NCBI GenBank assembly: GCA_022843625.1
Contig: JALHNH010000020.1
Coordinates: 44,958-108,957 of the forward strand
Source of the DNA: Bryobacter sp.
GTDB lineage: Bacteria > Acidobacteriota > Terriglobia > Bryobacterales > Bryobacteraceae
Length of the DNA: 64,000 nucleotides
Direction of reading: 5' to 3'
Notes under the pieces: generated by a model
What the model saw: only the letters and a program-made list of their open reading frames with translations
Database searches by the model: none
What the model was told of the DNA's origin: nothing
Translations under genes and position numbers: made by a program
Part shown: in pieces, positions 1-7,309 of the stretch
How positions within the stretch are numbered: the first letter of the stretch is position 1
Layout of the letters: every line of letters begins with the position of its first letter

Positions 1-1
1 T

Positions 2-205
2 AAAGAGACGCTGGTTTTGCAGGGTGGGCCGATGGATGCGGCGGATGCAGCGGCTTTTGCCTCCCAGCCGGAGTTGAGGGATATATTGCGTTTGCGGAGC
101 TGGGATGAGATGGCGAAAGACCCGGAGTTGCTGGTGCCCGATATCGAGAGTTACCGGCGGCGGATGGTGGATTATCTGACTGGCTTAGGGTCGCTCGCCG
201 TTTGA
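2..205 (+). CDS. HD-domain protein of phosphonate degradation operons (C-terminal fragment)
   Basis: The frame is open from the left edge to a TGA, so only the last 67 or so residues are seen; the gene starts outside the window. The fragment (KETLVLQGGPM, then LRLRSWDEMAK, then VPDIESYRRRM) resembles the tail of HDIG/PhnZ-type proteins found in phosphonate operons, with the typical QGG(P/L)M and (R/L)RxWD motifs. PhnZ-type proteins are di-iron oxygenases that cleave a C-P bond, but the HD metal ligands are not visible here. It converges on phnX, and the two 3' ends overlap by 21 bases. The adjacent phosphonate genes support the assignment. The family call is inferred from a short tail, so confidence is moderate. 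Confidence 0.55.
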   Translation, partial: KETLVLQGGPMDAADAAAFASQPELRDILRLRSWDEMAKDPELLVPDIESYRRRMVDYLTGLGSLAV

Positions 206-988
206 AAGGCGGTGGTTGATGTGGTCAATGACCGAGGGGAGATCCGCTACGGAGTCGATGATGTAGTCGGCACCGAGGGATTTGAATTTGGCATAGGCGG
301 TCTGGAAACGTTGCTCGCGATCTTCGGTTGAGAGGGCGGCGAGGGCTTCTTGCGAGAGGCCGATCTCGTTGCCTGTCGCTACGATCGAGACAGCCCAGGC
401 GCCGGCGGCTTTGGCTTCGGCAATGTCGATGGGGGTGTCGCCTACTTTGATGAAGGTGTGGAGCGGGTAAAGGCCCATGTGTTTTGCGGCGTGGTAGATC
501 ATCCAGGGGGCAGGACGGCCGGTGCCGACGAGGTCTGGGGTCATGAAGATTTCGGGCGTGAAACCGCCAGCTGCGGTAGAAGCTTTTACGGGGCCGAGCA
601 TGCCGGAATCAAAGCCTGTGGTAGTGGCGTAGCGGATCTTGCGGCGGACAAGTTCTTCGACGAGTTCTTTCACGCCAGGGAGCACTTCCACGTGGTTCGC
701 GAGGGTTGCGATCTGGACGGCTGTGAACTCAGGGTAGATGGCGTCGACATCTGCGGCTGTGGGTGGCTGGCCTTTGAGGGCGATCCATTGGGCATGGATT
801 TCAGGCTCGTTGAGCATGGCCCAGATGTGGTCCCATTTGTGAGAGCCCATAGGGCCGCGGGCTTGAGCTTCAGTAGCTTTGATGCCGTGTCGGCGGCATA
901 GCTCTACGAAGGCGACTACAGGGCCGCGACTGCCGAAGTCGATGACGGTACCGGAGAGGTCGAAGATAATGGCTTGTACAGTGTTCAT
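185..988 (-). CDS. phnX: phosphonoacetaldehyde hydrolase
   Basis: PhnX is an HAD-superfamily enzyme that hydrolyses phosphonoacetaldehyde to acetaldehyde and phosphate in 2-aminoethylphosphonate breakdown. The 267-residue product has the usual family length. Visible features are the nucleophile motif FDLSGT (Asp10), the cap-domain lysine that forms the Schiff base (MGSHKWDH, Lys51), ATTTGFDSGML, the substrate-loop GTGRPAPWM and the acidic VGDTPIDI motif. Position 12, alanine in many homologues (DxAGT), is serine here. The ATG at 988 overlaps the stop of the upstream dehydrogenase (ATGA), so the two are probably translationally coupled. The frame continues upstream of this ATG, but only through the dehydrogenase gene in another frame. 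Confidence 0.93.
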   Translation of the reverse strand: MNTVQAIIFDLSGTVIDFGSRGPVVAFVELCRRHGIKATEAQARGPMGSHKWDHIWAMLNEPEIHAQWIALKGQPPTAADVDAIYPEFTAVQIATLANHVEVLPGVKELVEELVRRKIRYATTTGFDSGMLGPVKASTAAGGFTPEIFMTPDLVGTGRPAPWMIYHAAKHMGLYPLHTFIKVGDTPIDIAEAKAAGAWAVSIVATGNEIGLSQEALAALSTEDREQRFQTAYAKFKSLGADYIIDSVADLPSVIDHINHRLSNGERP

Positions 989-2004
989 TGTTTCTCGTTT
1001 GGGTAGATTGCGACGCGGGGTGGTTTGTGTGAGTGGGCGAAGGCGAAGGCTTCGTTGATTTCGTTGAGTGAGTAGTGGCCTTCGATCAGGGTTTCGAAGT
1101 TGTATGTTGTGGCGGCGAGGAAGTCGAGGGCGGCGGCGAGGTCGTTGGGGGAGTAATTGTGGACGCCTTCGATGCGGAGGCATTTGCGAACGATTTGTTC
1201 GGCAGGGAGCTCTATGGGACGGCTGGGGAAGACGGCGCCGGCGAGGATGAAGGCGGCGGCGGTGCGGAGGTATTGGATGCCCTGCTCCATGGCGTCGGGG
1301 TTGCCGGTGAAATCGAGAACGACGTGGGCGGAGTTTTGTTGAGGGTTGAGGGAGGCTCCGAATTGGGTGGCGAGGGCTTGACGCTGGGGATCGGTGTCGA
1401 TGGCGAAGACTTCTTTTGCGCCCTGGTGTTTGGCCATGGCGCAGGCAGTGAGACCGAGCATGCCGGCACCGAGGATGACGATGGTCTGGCCTTTGATGGG
1501 AGATGCTTTGCGGAGGACGGCGGCTACGGTGGCGGTGGCGCAATTGGCAATGCTGGCAACGGGATCTGGGATGTTGTCTGGGATTTTGAAGATCGCGGTG
1601 CCTGCGGGGAGGAGGCAGTATTGGGCGAAGCCTCCGGTGAAGTGGGAGGTGGGGGTGATGGCGGCATGGCCGAATTTATAGAGATGGTCACATTTGGAGT
1701 GGAGGCCGCGGAGGCAATTGTCGCAAGCGCCACAGGACCAGACCATGGACCAGGTGATGCGGTCTCCGGGGTGGAAGCTGGTGTCTGTGGCTACGATGTC
1801 TCCAACCATTTCGTGACCGAGGACAGAGGGCGATGGTGAGTTGCGGCGGCCTGTGCGGGTGTGTAGATCGCTGCCACAGATGGTGGCGCAGCGGATGCGG
1901 ACGAGAGTCTCGCCCTGGTTGATTTTTGGGATGGGAAAGGCGTCGATTGTGAGTGGCTGGCCGGGGGCGTGAAAGACGGCAGCGAGGGCTGTATCGACGG
2001 GCAT
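985..2004 (-). CDS. zinc-dependent alcohol dehydrogenase, phosphonate catabolism-associated type
   Basis: A medium-chain dehydrogenase/reductase of 339 residues. Catalytic zinc ligands are seen as C43 with GSDLH and as GHE (H64/E65). The structural-zinc set is CGACDNC plus C105. The Rossmann motif is VILGAGMLGL. The family includes a subgroup found only in phosphonate operons, and its position between a methyltransferase and phnX matches that context. It may interconvert the phosphonate-derived aldehyde or alcohol, but the substrate is inferred. It overlaps phnX by four bases and lies ten bases after the methyltransferase, consistent with one operon read leftwards. Confidence 0.85.
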   Translation of the reverse strand: MPVDTALAAVFHAPGQPLTIDAFPIPKINQGETLVRIRCATICGSDLHTRTGRRNSPSPSVLGHEMVGDIVATDTSFHPGDRITWSMVWSCGACDNCLRGLHSKCDHLYKFGHAAITPTSHFTGGFAQYCLLPAGTAIFKIPDNIPDPVASIANCATATVAAVLRKASPIKGQTIVILGAGMLGLTACAMAKHQGAKEVFAIDTDPQRQALATQFGASLNPQQNSAHVVLDFTGNPDAMEQGIQYLRTAAAFILAGAVFPSRPIELPAEQIVRKCLRIEGVHNYSPNDLAAALDFLAATTYNFETLIEGHYSLNEINEAFAFAHSHKPPRVAIYPNEKQ

Positions 2005-2014
2005 CTACATTAGA

Positions 2015-2593
2015 CTAGCGTGACTTGAGAAGGACCCAGGTGGTCATGGCGCGCTGGTTCTCAACGACGGTGGTTTTGATGGGGTCGAGGAGCTGCATGT
2101 TGCGGCCTTCGGCAATGTGGTGGAGGAGTTCTGCATCGACCAGGTATCGATCGGAGCCATCGGGGAGAAGGAAGCGGCGGCCGGTGATTTGCTGGATCTG
2201 GTGTTCAATTCCGATGGAGGAGGCGAGGCGGCAGAAGAGGATTCCGCCGGGGCGAAGCTTGTCGAAAATGTTGGAGAGCATAGCTTCGAAGTGGCCTTCG
2301 TCGTGGGCGAAATGGAGGACGGCGCTCGCGATGATGAAATCAAAAGAAGCATCGGGAAATGACATTGATTCGATGGGTTCGCACCGGAATTTTTCCGGGG
2401 GGAGACCCGGGATCGATTGGCGCTCCTGATCGACGGCGCTGACGTCGTAGCCCTGGCTGATGAGGTAACGGATGTTGCGGCCTTCGCCGCAGCCGGCGTC
2501 GAGGATTTTCATTCCGGGCTGGATGCGACCCCGGAGCATTTGATCGATGAGGTAGATGTCGGTGTTGCCGAGTTGTTGCTGGAGCGGGGTCAT
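2015..2593 (-). CDS. class I SAM-dependent methyltransferase
   Basis: 192-residue soluble methyltransferase of the Methyltransf_11/UbiE-like type. Motif I is ILDAGCGEGRN (SAM binding). The acidic strand-2 end is VSAVDQE, and the motif IV/post-IV region is FDFIIASAVLHF followed by LRPGGILF. The substrate is unknown. It is the first gene of the apparent leftward operon methyltransferase-dehydrogenase-phnX, so a link to phosphonate metabolism is possible but not shown. It starts 29 bases from the divergent sulfatase gene, so both promoters must share this short gap. On the minus strand an AAAGG-like ribosome site sits just before the ATG. Confidence 0.8.
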   Translation of the reverse strand: MTPLQQQLGNTDIYLIDQMLRGRIQPGMKILDAGCGEGRNIRYLISQGYDVSAVDQERQSIPGLPPEKFRCEPIESMSFPDASFDFIIASAVLHFAHDEGHFEAMLSNIFDKLRPGGILFCRLASSIGIEHQIQQITGRRFLLPDGSDRYLVDAELLHHIAEGRNMQLLDPIKTTVVENQRAMTTWVLLKSR

Positions 2594-2610
2594 GCCTTTA
2601 GCGAGTGTAA

Positions 2611-2616
2611 TAGGAT
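2611..2616 (+). promoter_or_regulatory. -10-like hexamer six bases before the sulfatase ATG
   Basis: TAGGAT ends six bases before the ATG at 2623. There is no clear -35, and transcription starting about seven bases downstream would begin at the start codon. It is one of a recurring set of such elements in this window. Confidence 0.35.
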
Positions 2617-2622
2617 TTTGGG

Positions 2623-4005
2623 ATGACTCGCAGAATGTTGTTGGGTGCGCCGATGCTGGCGCTGGGGAAGGCGGAGCGGCGGAACTGTTTGTTTATCGCC
2701 AGTGATGATTTGAATCACTCGATGAGTACGTTTGGGAATGCGCTGGTGCCGACGCCGAATCTGGACCGGATTGCGAAGCGGGGGGTTCGGTTTGACCGGG
2801 CTTATTGCCAGTTTGCATTTTGCAGCCCGTCGCGGACTTCGATCATGACCGGGTTGAGCCCGGACCGGACGGGTGTTTATAACCTGACGACGCACTTTCG
2901 GACGAAGGTGCCGGATGTGGTGACGCTGGGGCAGTTGTTTCAGAAGAATGGGTACCATTCGGCGCGGGTGGGGAAGATTTATCACTACGGGAACCCGGGG
3001 CAGATTGGGACGGATGGCCTGGATGATGCCCCGACCTGGAACCAGCGGGTGAATCCACGGGGGATCGATAAGGATGAAGAAGGCAAGCTGACTAATTACA
3101 CGCCGACACGCGCAGTGGGGAGTGCGCTGGCATATTATGCATCGCCGGGGCGGGATGAAGAACATACGGACGGGAAGGTGGCTGGCGAGTCGATCCGGAT
3201 CCTCGAGGAGAACCGGGACCGGCCTTTCTTTTTGGGGGCGGGGTTCTATAAGCCGCATTGCCCGTTTATTGCGCCATCGAAGTACTTTGACCGGGTGCCG
3301 CTGGAAAAGGTAAAGGCACTGCCGTTTGAAGAGTGGGAGATGAATATTGCTCCGAAGTGGGCTTACTTTACCAAGCCGGCGAATTGGGATCTGACGGAGA
3401 AGCAGCGGGCGGAAGTGATTCGGGCTTATTACGCTACGATCCTTTTTCTGGATGCGCAGATTGGGCGAGTGCTCGATGCGGTGGAGCGGTTGAAGCTGCA
3501 GGACCGAACGACGATTGTCTTTTGGAGTGATCACGGTTATCACCTGGGTGAACATGGGCAGTGGATGAAGCAGACGGTGTTTGAAGGAGCGGCGCGGACA
3601 CCGTTGATGATTTCTGGAACTGGGGTGAAGGCTCGCGGGAAGCGATGTGCGCGAACAGTGGAAATGCTGGATCTGTATCCGACGGTGGCGGATTTGTGTG
3701 GGCTTTCGGGGACGCCTTCGAATCTGCATGGGACTAGTCTGAGGCCGTTGCTGGATCACCCCGATGCAAGCTGGGAGCGGGCAGCAATGACGCAGGTGGA
3801 GCGGCCGAATCAGGGGAAGCCGGTGATGGGGTATTCGATCCGTGAGGAACGGTACCGGTACACGATGTGGAACGGCGGGGCCGAGGGTGAGGAGTTGTAC
3901 GACTATGCACAGGACCCACGAGAACTCAAGAATGTGGTTGCGACGGCGGGAGCCAAGGCCGAATTACGGTCGAGATTAGAGAGAATTATTTCTTCTAGAA
4001 AATAA
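2623..4005 (+). CDS. arylsulfatase / iduronate-2-sulfatase-like sulfatase
   Basis: 460-residue sulfatase of the alkaline phosphatase superfamily. The formylglycine signature is CSPSR (Cys67 to Arg71) followed by TSIMTG. The metal-binding aspartates are in SDDLNHS near residue 28. WSDHGYHLGEHGQW carries the C-terminal metal/substrate residues. The architecture (FYKPHCPF, the LYDL-like ELYDYAQDPRE) is closest to iduronate-2-sulfatase-type enzymes of polysaccharide-degrading bacteria. The N-terminus (MTRRMLLGAPMLALGKA) looks like a short, possibly degraded Tat or Sec signal. The substrate is probably a sulfated glycan or other sulfate ester. No anaerobic sulfatase-maturing enzyme lies nearby. 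The coding end forms part of a terminator hairpin. Confidence 0.9.
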   Translation: MTRRMLLGAPMLALGKAERRNCLFIASDDLNHSMSTFGNALVPTPNLDRIAKRGVRFDRAYCQFAFCSPSRTSIMTGLSPDRTGVYNLTTHFRTKVPDVVTLGQLFQKNGYHSARVGKIYHYGNPGQIGTDGLDDAPTWNQRVNPRGIDKDEEGKLTNYTPTRAVGSALAYYASPGRDEEHTDGKVAGESIRILEENRDRPFFLGAGFYKPHCPFIAPSKYFDRVPLEKVKALPFEEWEMNIAPKWAYFTKPANWDLTEKQRAEVIRAYYATILFLDAQIGRVLDAVERLKLQDRTTIVFWSDHGYHLGEHGQWMKQTVFEGAARTPLMISGTGVKARGKRCARTVEMLDLYPTVADLCGLSGTPSNLHGTSLRPLLDHPDASWERAAMTQVERPNQGKPVMGYSIREERYRYTMWNGGAEGEELYDYAQDPRELKNVVATAGAKAELRSRLERIISSRK

Positions 4006-4022
4006 TTCTCACTATTTTTTTT
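3981..4022 (+). terminator. intrinsic terminator overlapping the sulfatase stop codon
   Basis: A perfect 11-base inverted repeat (GAGAATTATTT at 3981-3991 and its complement at 4000-4010) with an 8-base loop is followed by a run of eight T at 4015-4022. The left arm lies inside the last codons of the sulfatase. The stem is unusually AT-rich for this genome. Confidence 0.85.
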
Positions 4023-4031
4023 CGAATTATC

Positions 4032-4060
4032 TTGAATTAATAACAAATATATTTTACATT
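4032..4060 (+). promoter_or_regulatory. probable sigma-70-type promoter of the phage-like cassette
   Basis: TTGAAT (4032-4037) and TACATT (4055-4060) are separated by 17 bases in an AT-rich stretch. Predicted initiation near 4067 leaves a leader of about 97 bases before the ATG at 4164. Confidence 0.45.
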
Positions 4061-4063
4061 AAA

Positions 4064-4123
4064 CCCAAGGGAAATCTCTAATCCCTCGCTGAGGCGGCAT
4101 GCTTATCCGACTCCACCCTTGGG
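4064..4123 (+). other. structured 5' leader candidate
   Basis: CCCAAGGG (4064-4071) pairs perfectly with CCCTTGGG (4116-4123). It encloses a small CCTC-GCT-GAGG hairpin (4084-4094). This could be an mRNA leader structure controlling the cassette, or a DNA dyad. I do not recognise a known riboswitch class. Confidence 0.35.
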
Positions 4124-4163
4124 CCTGTTACGCCCTCGCAACACCCCGCCAGGAGACAGATTT

Positions 4164-4499
4164 ATGGCAATCAATCGTCATATTACGATTACGATCGCGC
4201 AAGGGAGTCCTTTAAGTGAAGGATTTCAATTGGATACCGGGAATTTAGTTGGGATATTAATGCCTGACGTATTCACTGGAAATTCCCTTGCATTTGAGAT
4301 ATTACGTCCCACGGACGGAGCTTTTTTACCGCATTTTGACTCAATGGGTCAGGAAGTCAATATTGCGGCAGCGCCTTCGCGGTCGATTGCGCTGGACGAT
4401 GAAATTCAGGGGCTGCCGACGCGGGGGTTTGTGCGCGTGCGGGCGAATCAGATTCAGAATCAAGCGGCGCAGTTGATTTGCGTTATCACGGAGGGTTAA
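4164..4499 (+). CDS. small phage-structural-like protein, unrecognised family
   Basis: 111 residues from the ATG at 4164, which has a strong ribosome site (AGGAG, 4151-4155). An upstream in-frame start would lack one. No signal peptide or catalytic motif is visible. The pattern (ITIAQGSPLSEGFQL, a central LRPTDGAFLPHFDSMGQEV, then RSIALDDE) recalls small proteins encoded beside tail or capsid-fibre genes in phages. The role is inferred only from this resemblance and from the next gene, four bases downstream. It could instead be a secretion-independent surface or particle component. It lies directly after an AT-rich island, which suggests horizontal origin. Confidence 0.55.
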   Translation: MAINRHITITIAQGSPLSEGFQLDTGNLVGILMPDVFTGNSLAFEILRPTDGAFLPHFDSMGQEVNIAAAPSRSIALDDEIQGLPTRGFVRVRANQIQNQAAQLICVITEG

Positions 4500-4503
4500 A
4501 CGA

Positions 4504-5700
4504 ATGGCACTCACAAGACCAGTAAAAGTGATTAGCGAAGGACCGAAGACAGCTGCGAACAGCTTGTCGGTGACGTTTGCGACCGATGCAAGCGGGATGC
4601 CTGTATCGATGTCTGGCAGCGGTGTGAAGCCGATGGCGGAGAGTGTTTCGGTGACGCTGGCGTCAGATCAGCCGGCTTTGCCGGTGAGCATGAGCGGGAC
4701 AGGGCAGTTGCCGATGGCGGCAAGCCAGTCGGTGACGATTGCATCGAATCAATCGCCATTTGCAGTCAGTGTTGGGGAGGGTGGAGGGAGTATCGTAACC
4801 GGCAGCATTACGGCGAATGCACAGAGGGTGGCCGCGACGATGGCGCGATTTAATGGAGCTTCGATTTACATCAGCGGTACGTATGCTGGAGTGAATCTGA
4901 GCTTTGAAGCTAGCTACAACGATGGCGTAACCTATGTGGCAGTTCAAGCGGTTGCGATCAACGGAAGTACAGTTGTGACAGCTACAGGCTCGCTGACCAA
5001 CACGACTAACGCCTATGAGGTGTACTGCCCCGGGGCGACGCATGTTTCGGTTCGGTCGACTGCCTGGACTTCGGGTACGCAGAGTGTGAGGATTGCACCG
5101 TACACGATTGCAATGGACCCGAATCCGGTTGTGACGGGAGTACTTAATGCCAATCAATCGGTAAACAACGCGCAGTGGGGCGGATCGAATAGTGTGAATG
5201 GCGGGAGTTCGGGATCTGTAGGGGTTGGCGGGCTGGCGGCAGATTCGGCGGCAGTGAGCGGGAATCCGGTGCAGACTGGAGGCCGGGTTCGCACGGCTGT
5301 CGATACTACGCTGGCGGCTAATGATGCGATGGCGCTGACTGGTACCAGTGGCATGCAGTTATTGATGAAACCTTATGGATTGCCTGAAACAGATTGGCAG
5401 TTCGCGAGTCTCATTACCAATGCAACTGTGACTGCGGCCAGAGCAGCGGGTGCGGCTGGCGTGCGCAATTACGTGACGGCAGTGCAGTATCAGAACACTT
5501 CTGCTACAGCGAGCGAAATTCAAATCCAGGACGGGGCGACCGTCATCTGGAGAGGACAAGCGACGGCTTCAATGGCGGCACCGGCAGTGATTTTATTGCC
5601 GACGCCACTGCGTGGAACTGCTGCAACGGCCTTGAACGTGCAGTTGATCACGACGGGTAGCAATACCTTTGTGAACCTGCAAGGTTATCAGGCCGCATAG
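4504..5700 (+). CDS. repeat-containing phage tail/fibre-like protein
   Basis: 398 residues, with no signal peptide. Residues about 17-90 hold three imperfect repeats of roughly 25 residues built on the pattern (S/V)SVT-A(T/S)(D/N)Q-PVSMSG. This repeat type is common in predicted phage tail and particle proteins. The remainder is rich in Ala, Gly, Ser, Thr and Val with beta-prone segments (VRNYVTAVQYQNTS, VIWRGQAT), as in fibre or receptor-binding domains. It follows the small gene by four bases, so the two form one transcription unit. No integrase, terminase, capsid or lysis gene is nearby, so this is at most a phage-derived cassette. A non-phage adhesive role is possible. Confidence 0.6.
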   Translation: MALTRPVKVISEGPKTAANSLSVTFATDASGMPVSMSGSGVKPMAESVSVTLASDQPALPVSMSGTGQLPMAASQSVTIASNQSPFAVSVGEGGGSIVTGSITANAQRVAATMARFNGASIYISGTYAGVNLSFEASYNDGVTYVAVQAVAINGSTVVTATGSLTNTTNAYEVYCPGATHVSVRSTAWTSGTQSVRIAPYTIAMDPNPVVTGVLNANQSVNNAQWGGSNSVNGGSSGSVGVGGLAADSAAVSGNPVQTGGRVRTAVDTTLAANDAMALTGTSGMQLLMKPYGLPETDWQFASLITNATVTAARAAGAAGVRNYVTAVQYQNTSATASEIQIQDGATVIWRGQATASMAAPAVILLPTPLRGTAATALNVQLITTGSNTFVNLQGYQAA

Positions 5701-5721
5701 ACCTTCCTGCGGGGGAAGAGG

Positions 5722-5757
5722 CGGGCTTACCGGTCTTTGGTTGGACATGTGAGCCCG
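5722..5757 (+). terminator. possible terminator hairpin after the phage-like cassette
   Basis: CGGGCTTA (5722-5729) can pair with TGAGCCCG (5750-5757), eight pairs including one G-U, around a 20-base loop. There is no clear T-run, so it is weak. It lies between the convergent ends at 5700 and 5773. Confidence 0.3.
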
Positions 5758-5772
5758 TCTTCAACAGTTAAG

Positions 5773-6690
5773 CTAACGAACGATGCAAGCGGCCCAAATT
5801 TCAAAGTCACGAGATGCGGATATATGTGAGTTGGTCACGGTACACATCCAGCCAGTAACGTCGGAGCCAGAGTCGGTGCGCGGCCCTTCAATCTTTGGGC
5901 CCGAGTAGTTGACCCTGACCTCACGGGTTGCGCCGTTAAGATCACGATGACCGCAGCCTCCTGCCACGAGTATGCGAAGCGTCCCACAAGAGATTGAGGC
6001 AGAGCACCTGTTGTCGGCAGGGCAACTGTAGCGTTCAGAGCGCCATCTGATTTCGTTCATGGTCCCCGCAGGGCCTTCAGGGCCCGCCGGGCCTTGGGGG
6101 CCGATTGGGCCTTGTGGACCAATGGGGCCGGTCAGAAACAAAGGATTGTAGTTGAGCATTAATTGGGGTGCGTGGCTGGTGGTTGGGCTTTCTTTGGAAT
6201 CGAAGAGAACACTTGTATTGGGCGCGGATTGGGCGGGCGTGATCAGAAAGCTGAGGCTGAGGCCGGTGCCGGTGTTGAGGGCGGTGCGAACGCGTTCTGT
6301 GACATCGATGTCGATGAAGTTTTGTGCGGCGGTTACCGGGAACGTGCTGACAAGAGAGTTGCAGAGCTGTAGTTGCCGGTTGTTGTGGGTGAGAGCTTCT
6401 TCAGACACTGGCCGGCAATAAGCTCCGACTGATACGGCGCCTGGGGTGGTGAGGCGGTTGACGTAAAGCCTGAGGGTTGCTGTGATGAGATTCTCGGGGC
6501 GCTGGGAGCTGGCGATCAGAAATGAGTCGAACTGGAGATAGGTGGTGGAGTTTGGATCGACGGCCAGTTGGGGGAGAGTGCCGAGGGGAGTGTCCGGCAT
6601 CGAAGCGCGGGTGTTGGTGTCGCTGATGAGCCGGAGATCCTGGGCAATCAGTGAAAGAGAAGCGAGAATGAGCAATGAGATCGTTTTCAT
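5773..6690 (-). CDS. secreted DNRLRE-domain protein with collagen-like repeat
   Basis: 305 residues with an N-terminal signal peptide (MKTISLLILASLSLIAQ). Residues about 18-185 look like a DNRLRE/TGF-beta-propeptide-like beta domain, with SDTNTRASMP, YLQFD and DIDVTERVRTAL. A short collagen-like stretch of Gly-Pro-containing triplets follows (about 188-212, GPIGPQGP and so on). The C-terminal part has six cysteines in CPADNRCSASISC, GGCG and later positions, suggesting disulphides. It is probably an extracellular or cell-surface structural protein. Its ATG overlaps the stop of the upstream PEP-CTERM gene by one base (TAATG), so the two are coupled. Confidence 0.75.
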   Translation of the reverse strand: MKTISLLILASLSLIAQDLRLISDTNTRASMPDTPLGTLPQLAVDPNSTTYLQFDSFLIASSQRPENLITATLRLYVNRLTTPGAVSVGAYCRPVSEEALTHNNRQLQLCNSLVSTFPVTAAQNFIDIDVTERVRTALNTGTGLSLSFLITPAQSAPNTSVLFDSKESPTTSHAPQLMLNYNPLFLTGPIGPQGPIGPQGPAGPEGPAGTMNEIRWRSERYSCPADNRCSASISCGTLRILVAGGCGHRDLNGATREVRVNYSGPKIEGPRTDSGSDVTGWMCTVTNSHISASRDFEIWAACIVR

Positions 6691-7229
6691 TATTTTTTCC
6701 TTGTAAGAAGTAAAGCTAGAGCTAGAGCGGTTAGGGTAACGGTTTGAGGTTCGGGTACGGATTCCTCAGTTGGAATTGTGATATCGCCGGTGAGTTGCAG
6801 CGAGAAGTTTGGGGAGCGGGAGTCTCCGAATGGAGAAGAATAGGGGCCGTCGCCGAAGAATACGATTTGGGTGAATGCGCCTTGTCCGTCGCGGGTGAAA
6901 CCGTCGTCGTAGGCGGGGCCGTTTGGGAGATTGTCGAGGACTGTTAGGACAAGGCGGTAGTCGCCCGGAGGGACGAAGGACTCAATGACGGCTTCACCGG
7001 GCATGCCAAAGGCGACGGAGAAAAGCTGGAGGTTTCTGAAGAGCGAAAGTACGGGGACAAATCCGCCGATGGAGTCGTTGAAAGTTTCAGCACGGATTGG
7101 GTTGTTTGAGTTAACGACAAAGTCGAGGGTGAAGCGTTGGTCCTCTCCTGGCAGAGCTCCTGAGTAGGAGAAGAGGGCTGCCGAAAGAGGATGGATGGCC
7201 AGAATCAAGAAAAGTAGAGTGGACTTCAT
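6690..7229 (-). CDS. PEP-CTERM sorting domain protein
   Basis: 179 residues from the ATG at 7229. The N-terminal signal peptide is MKSTLLFLILAIHPLSA. The C-terminus carries the canonical sorting signal: VPEP, a hydrophobic helix (TLTALALALLL) and a basic tail (TRKK). Such proteins are processed by exosortase and exported, usually with exopolysaccharide. The middle is a beta-rich secreted domain ending in NFSLQLTGDI, typical of the group. No exosortase gene is in the window. The frame is open to 7625, but that extension lies antisense to the TolB-like regulator and lacks a signal peptide, so I use 7229. It is translationally coupled to the collagen-like gene. Confidence 0.8.
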   Translation of the reverse strand: MKSTLLFLILAIHPLSAALFSYSGALPGEDQRFTLDFVVNSNNPIRAETFNDSIGGFVPVLSLFRNLQLFSVAFGMPGEAVIESFVPPGDYRLVLTVLDNLPNGPAYDDGFTRDGQGAFTQIVFFGDGPYSSPFGDSRSPNFSLQLTGDITIPTEESVPEPQTVTLTALALALLLTRKK

Positions 7230-7275
7230 TTGACTCGACTTTGGATGAGATTCGAGGGTGTTGAAAGTAGAATGG

Positions 7276-7309
7276 TGTGTTGTTGGAGTGTTCCACTCCG
7301 TGTAACACA
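7276..7309 (+). promoter_or_regulatory. extended dyad abutting the TolB-like regulator start codon
   Basis: Nested inverted repeats: TGTGTT (7276-7281) with AACACA (7304-7309), and inside them GGAGTG (7285-7290) with CACTCC (7294-7299) around a 3-base loop. The outer arm ends one base before the ATG at 7310. It may be an operator for the divergent pair or an mRNA hairpin limiting translation. Confidence 0.4.

Noticed and set aside
4064..4123. Possible tRNA or tmRNA-like structure
   Set aside because: The pairing does not form a cloverleaf, and there is no T-arm consensus or CCA end.
4164..5700. Intact prophage
   Set aside because: Only two structural-like genes are present; no integrase, terminase, portal, attachment sites or lysis genes are seen.
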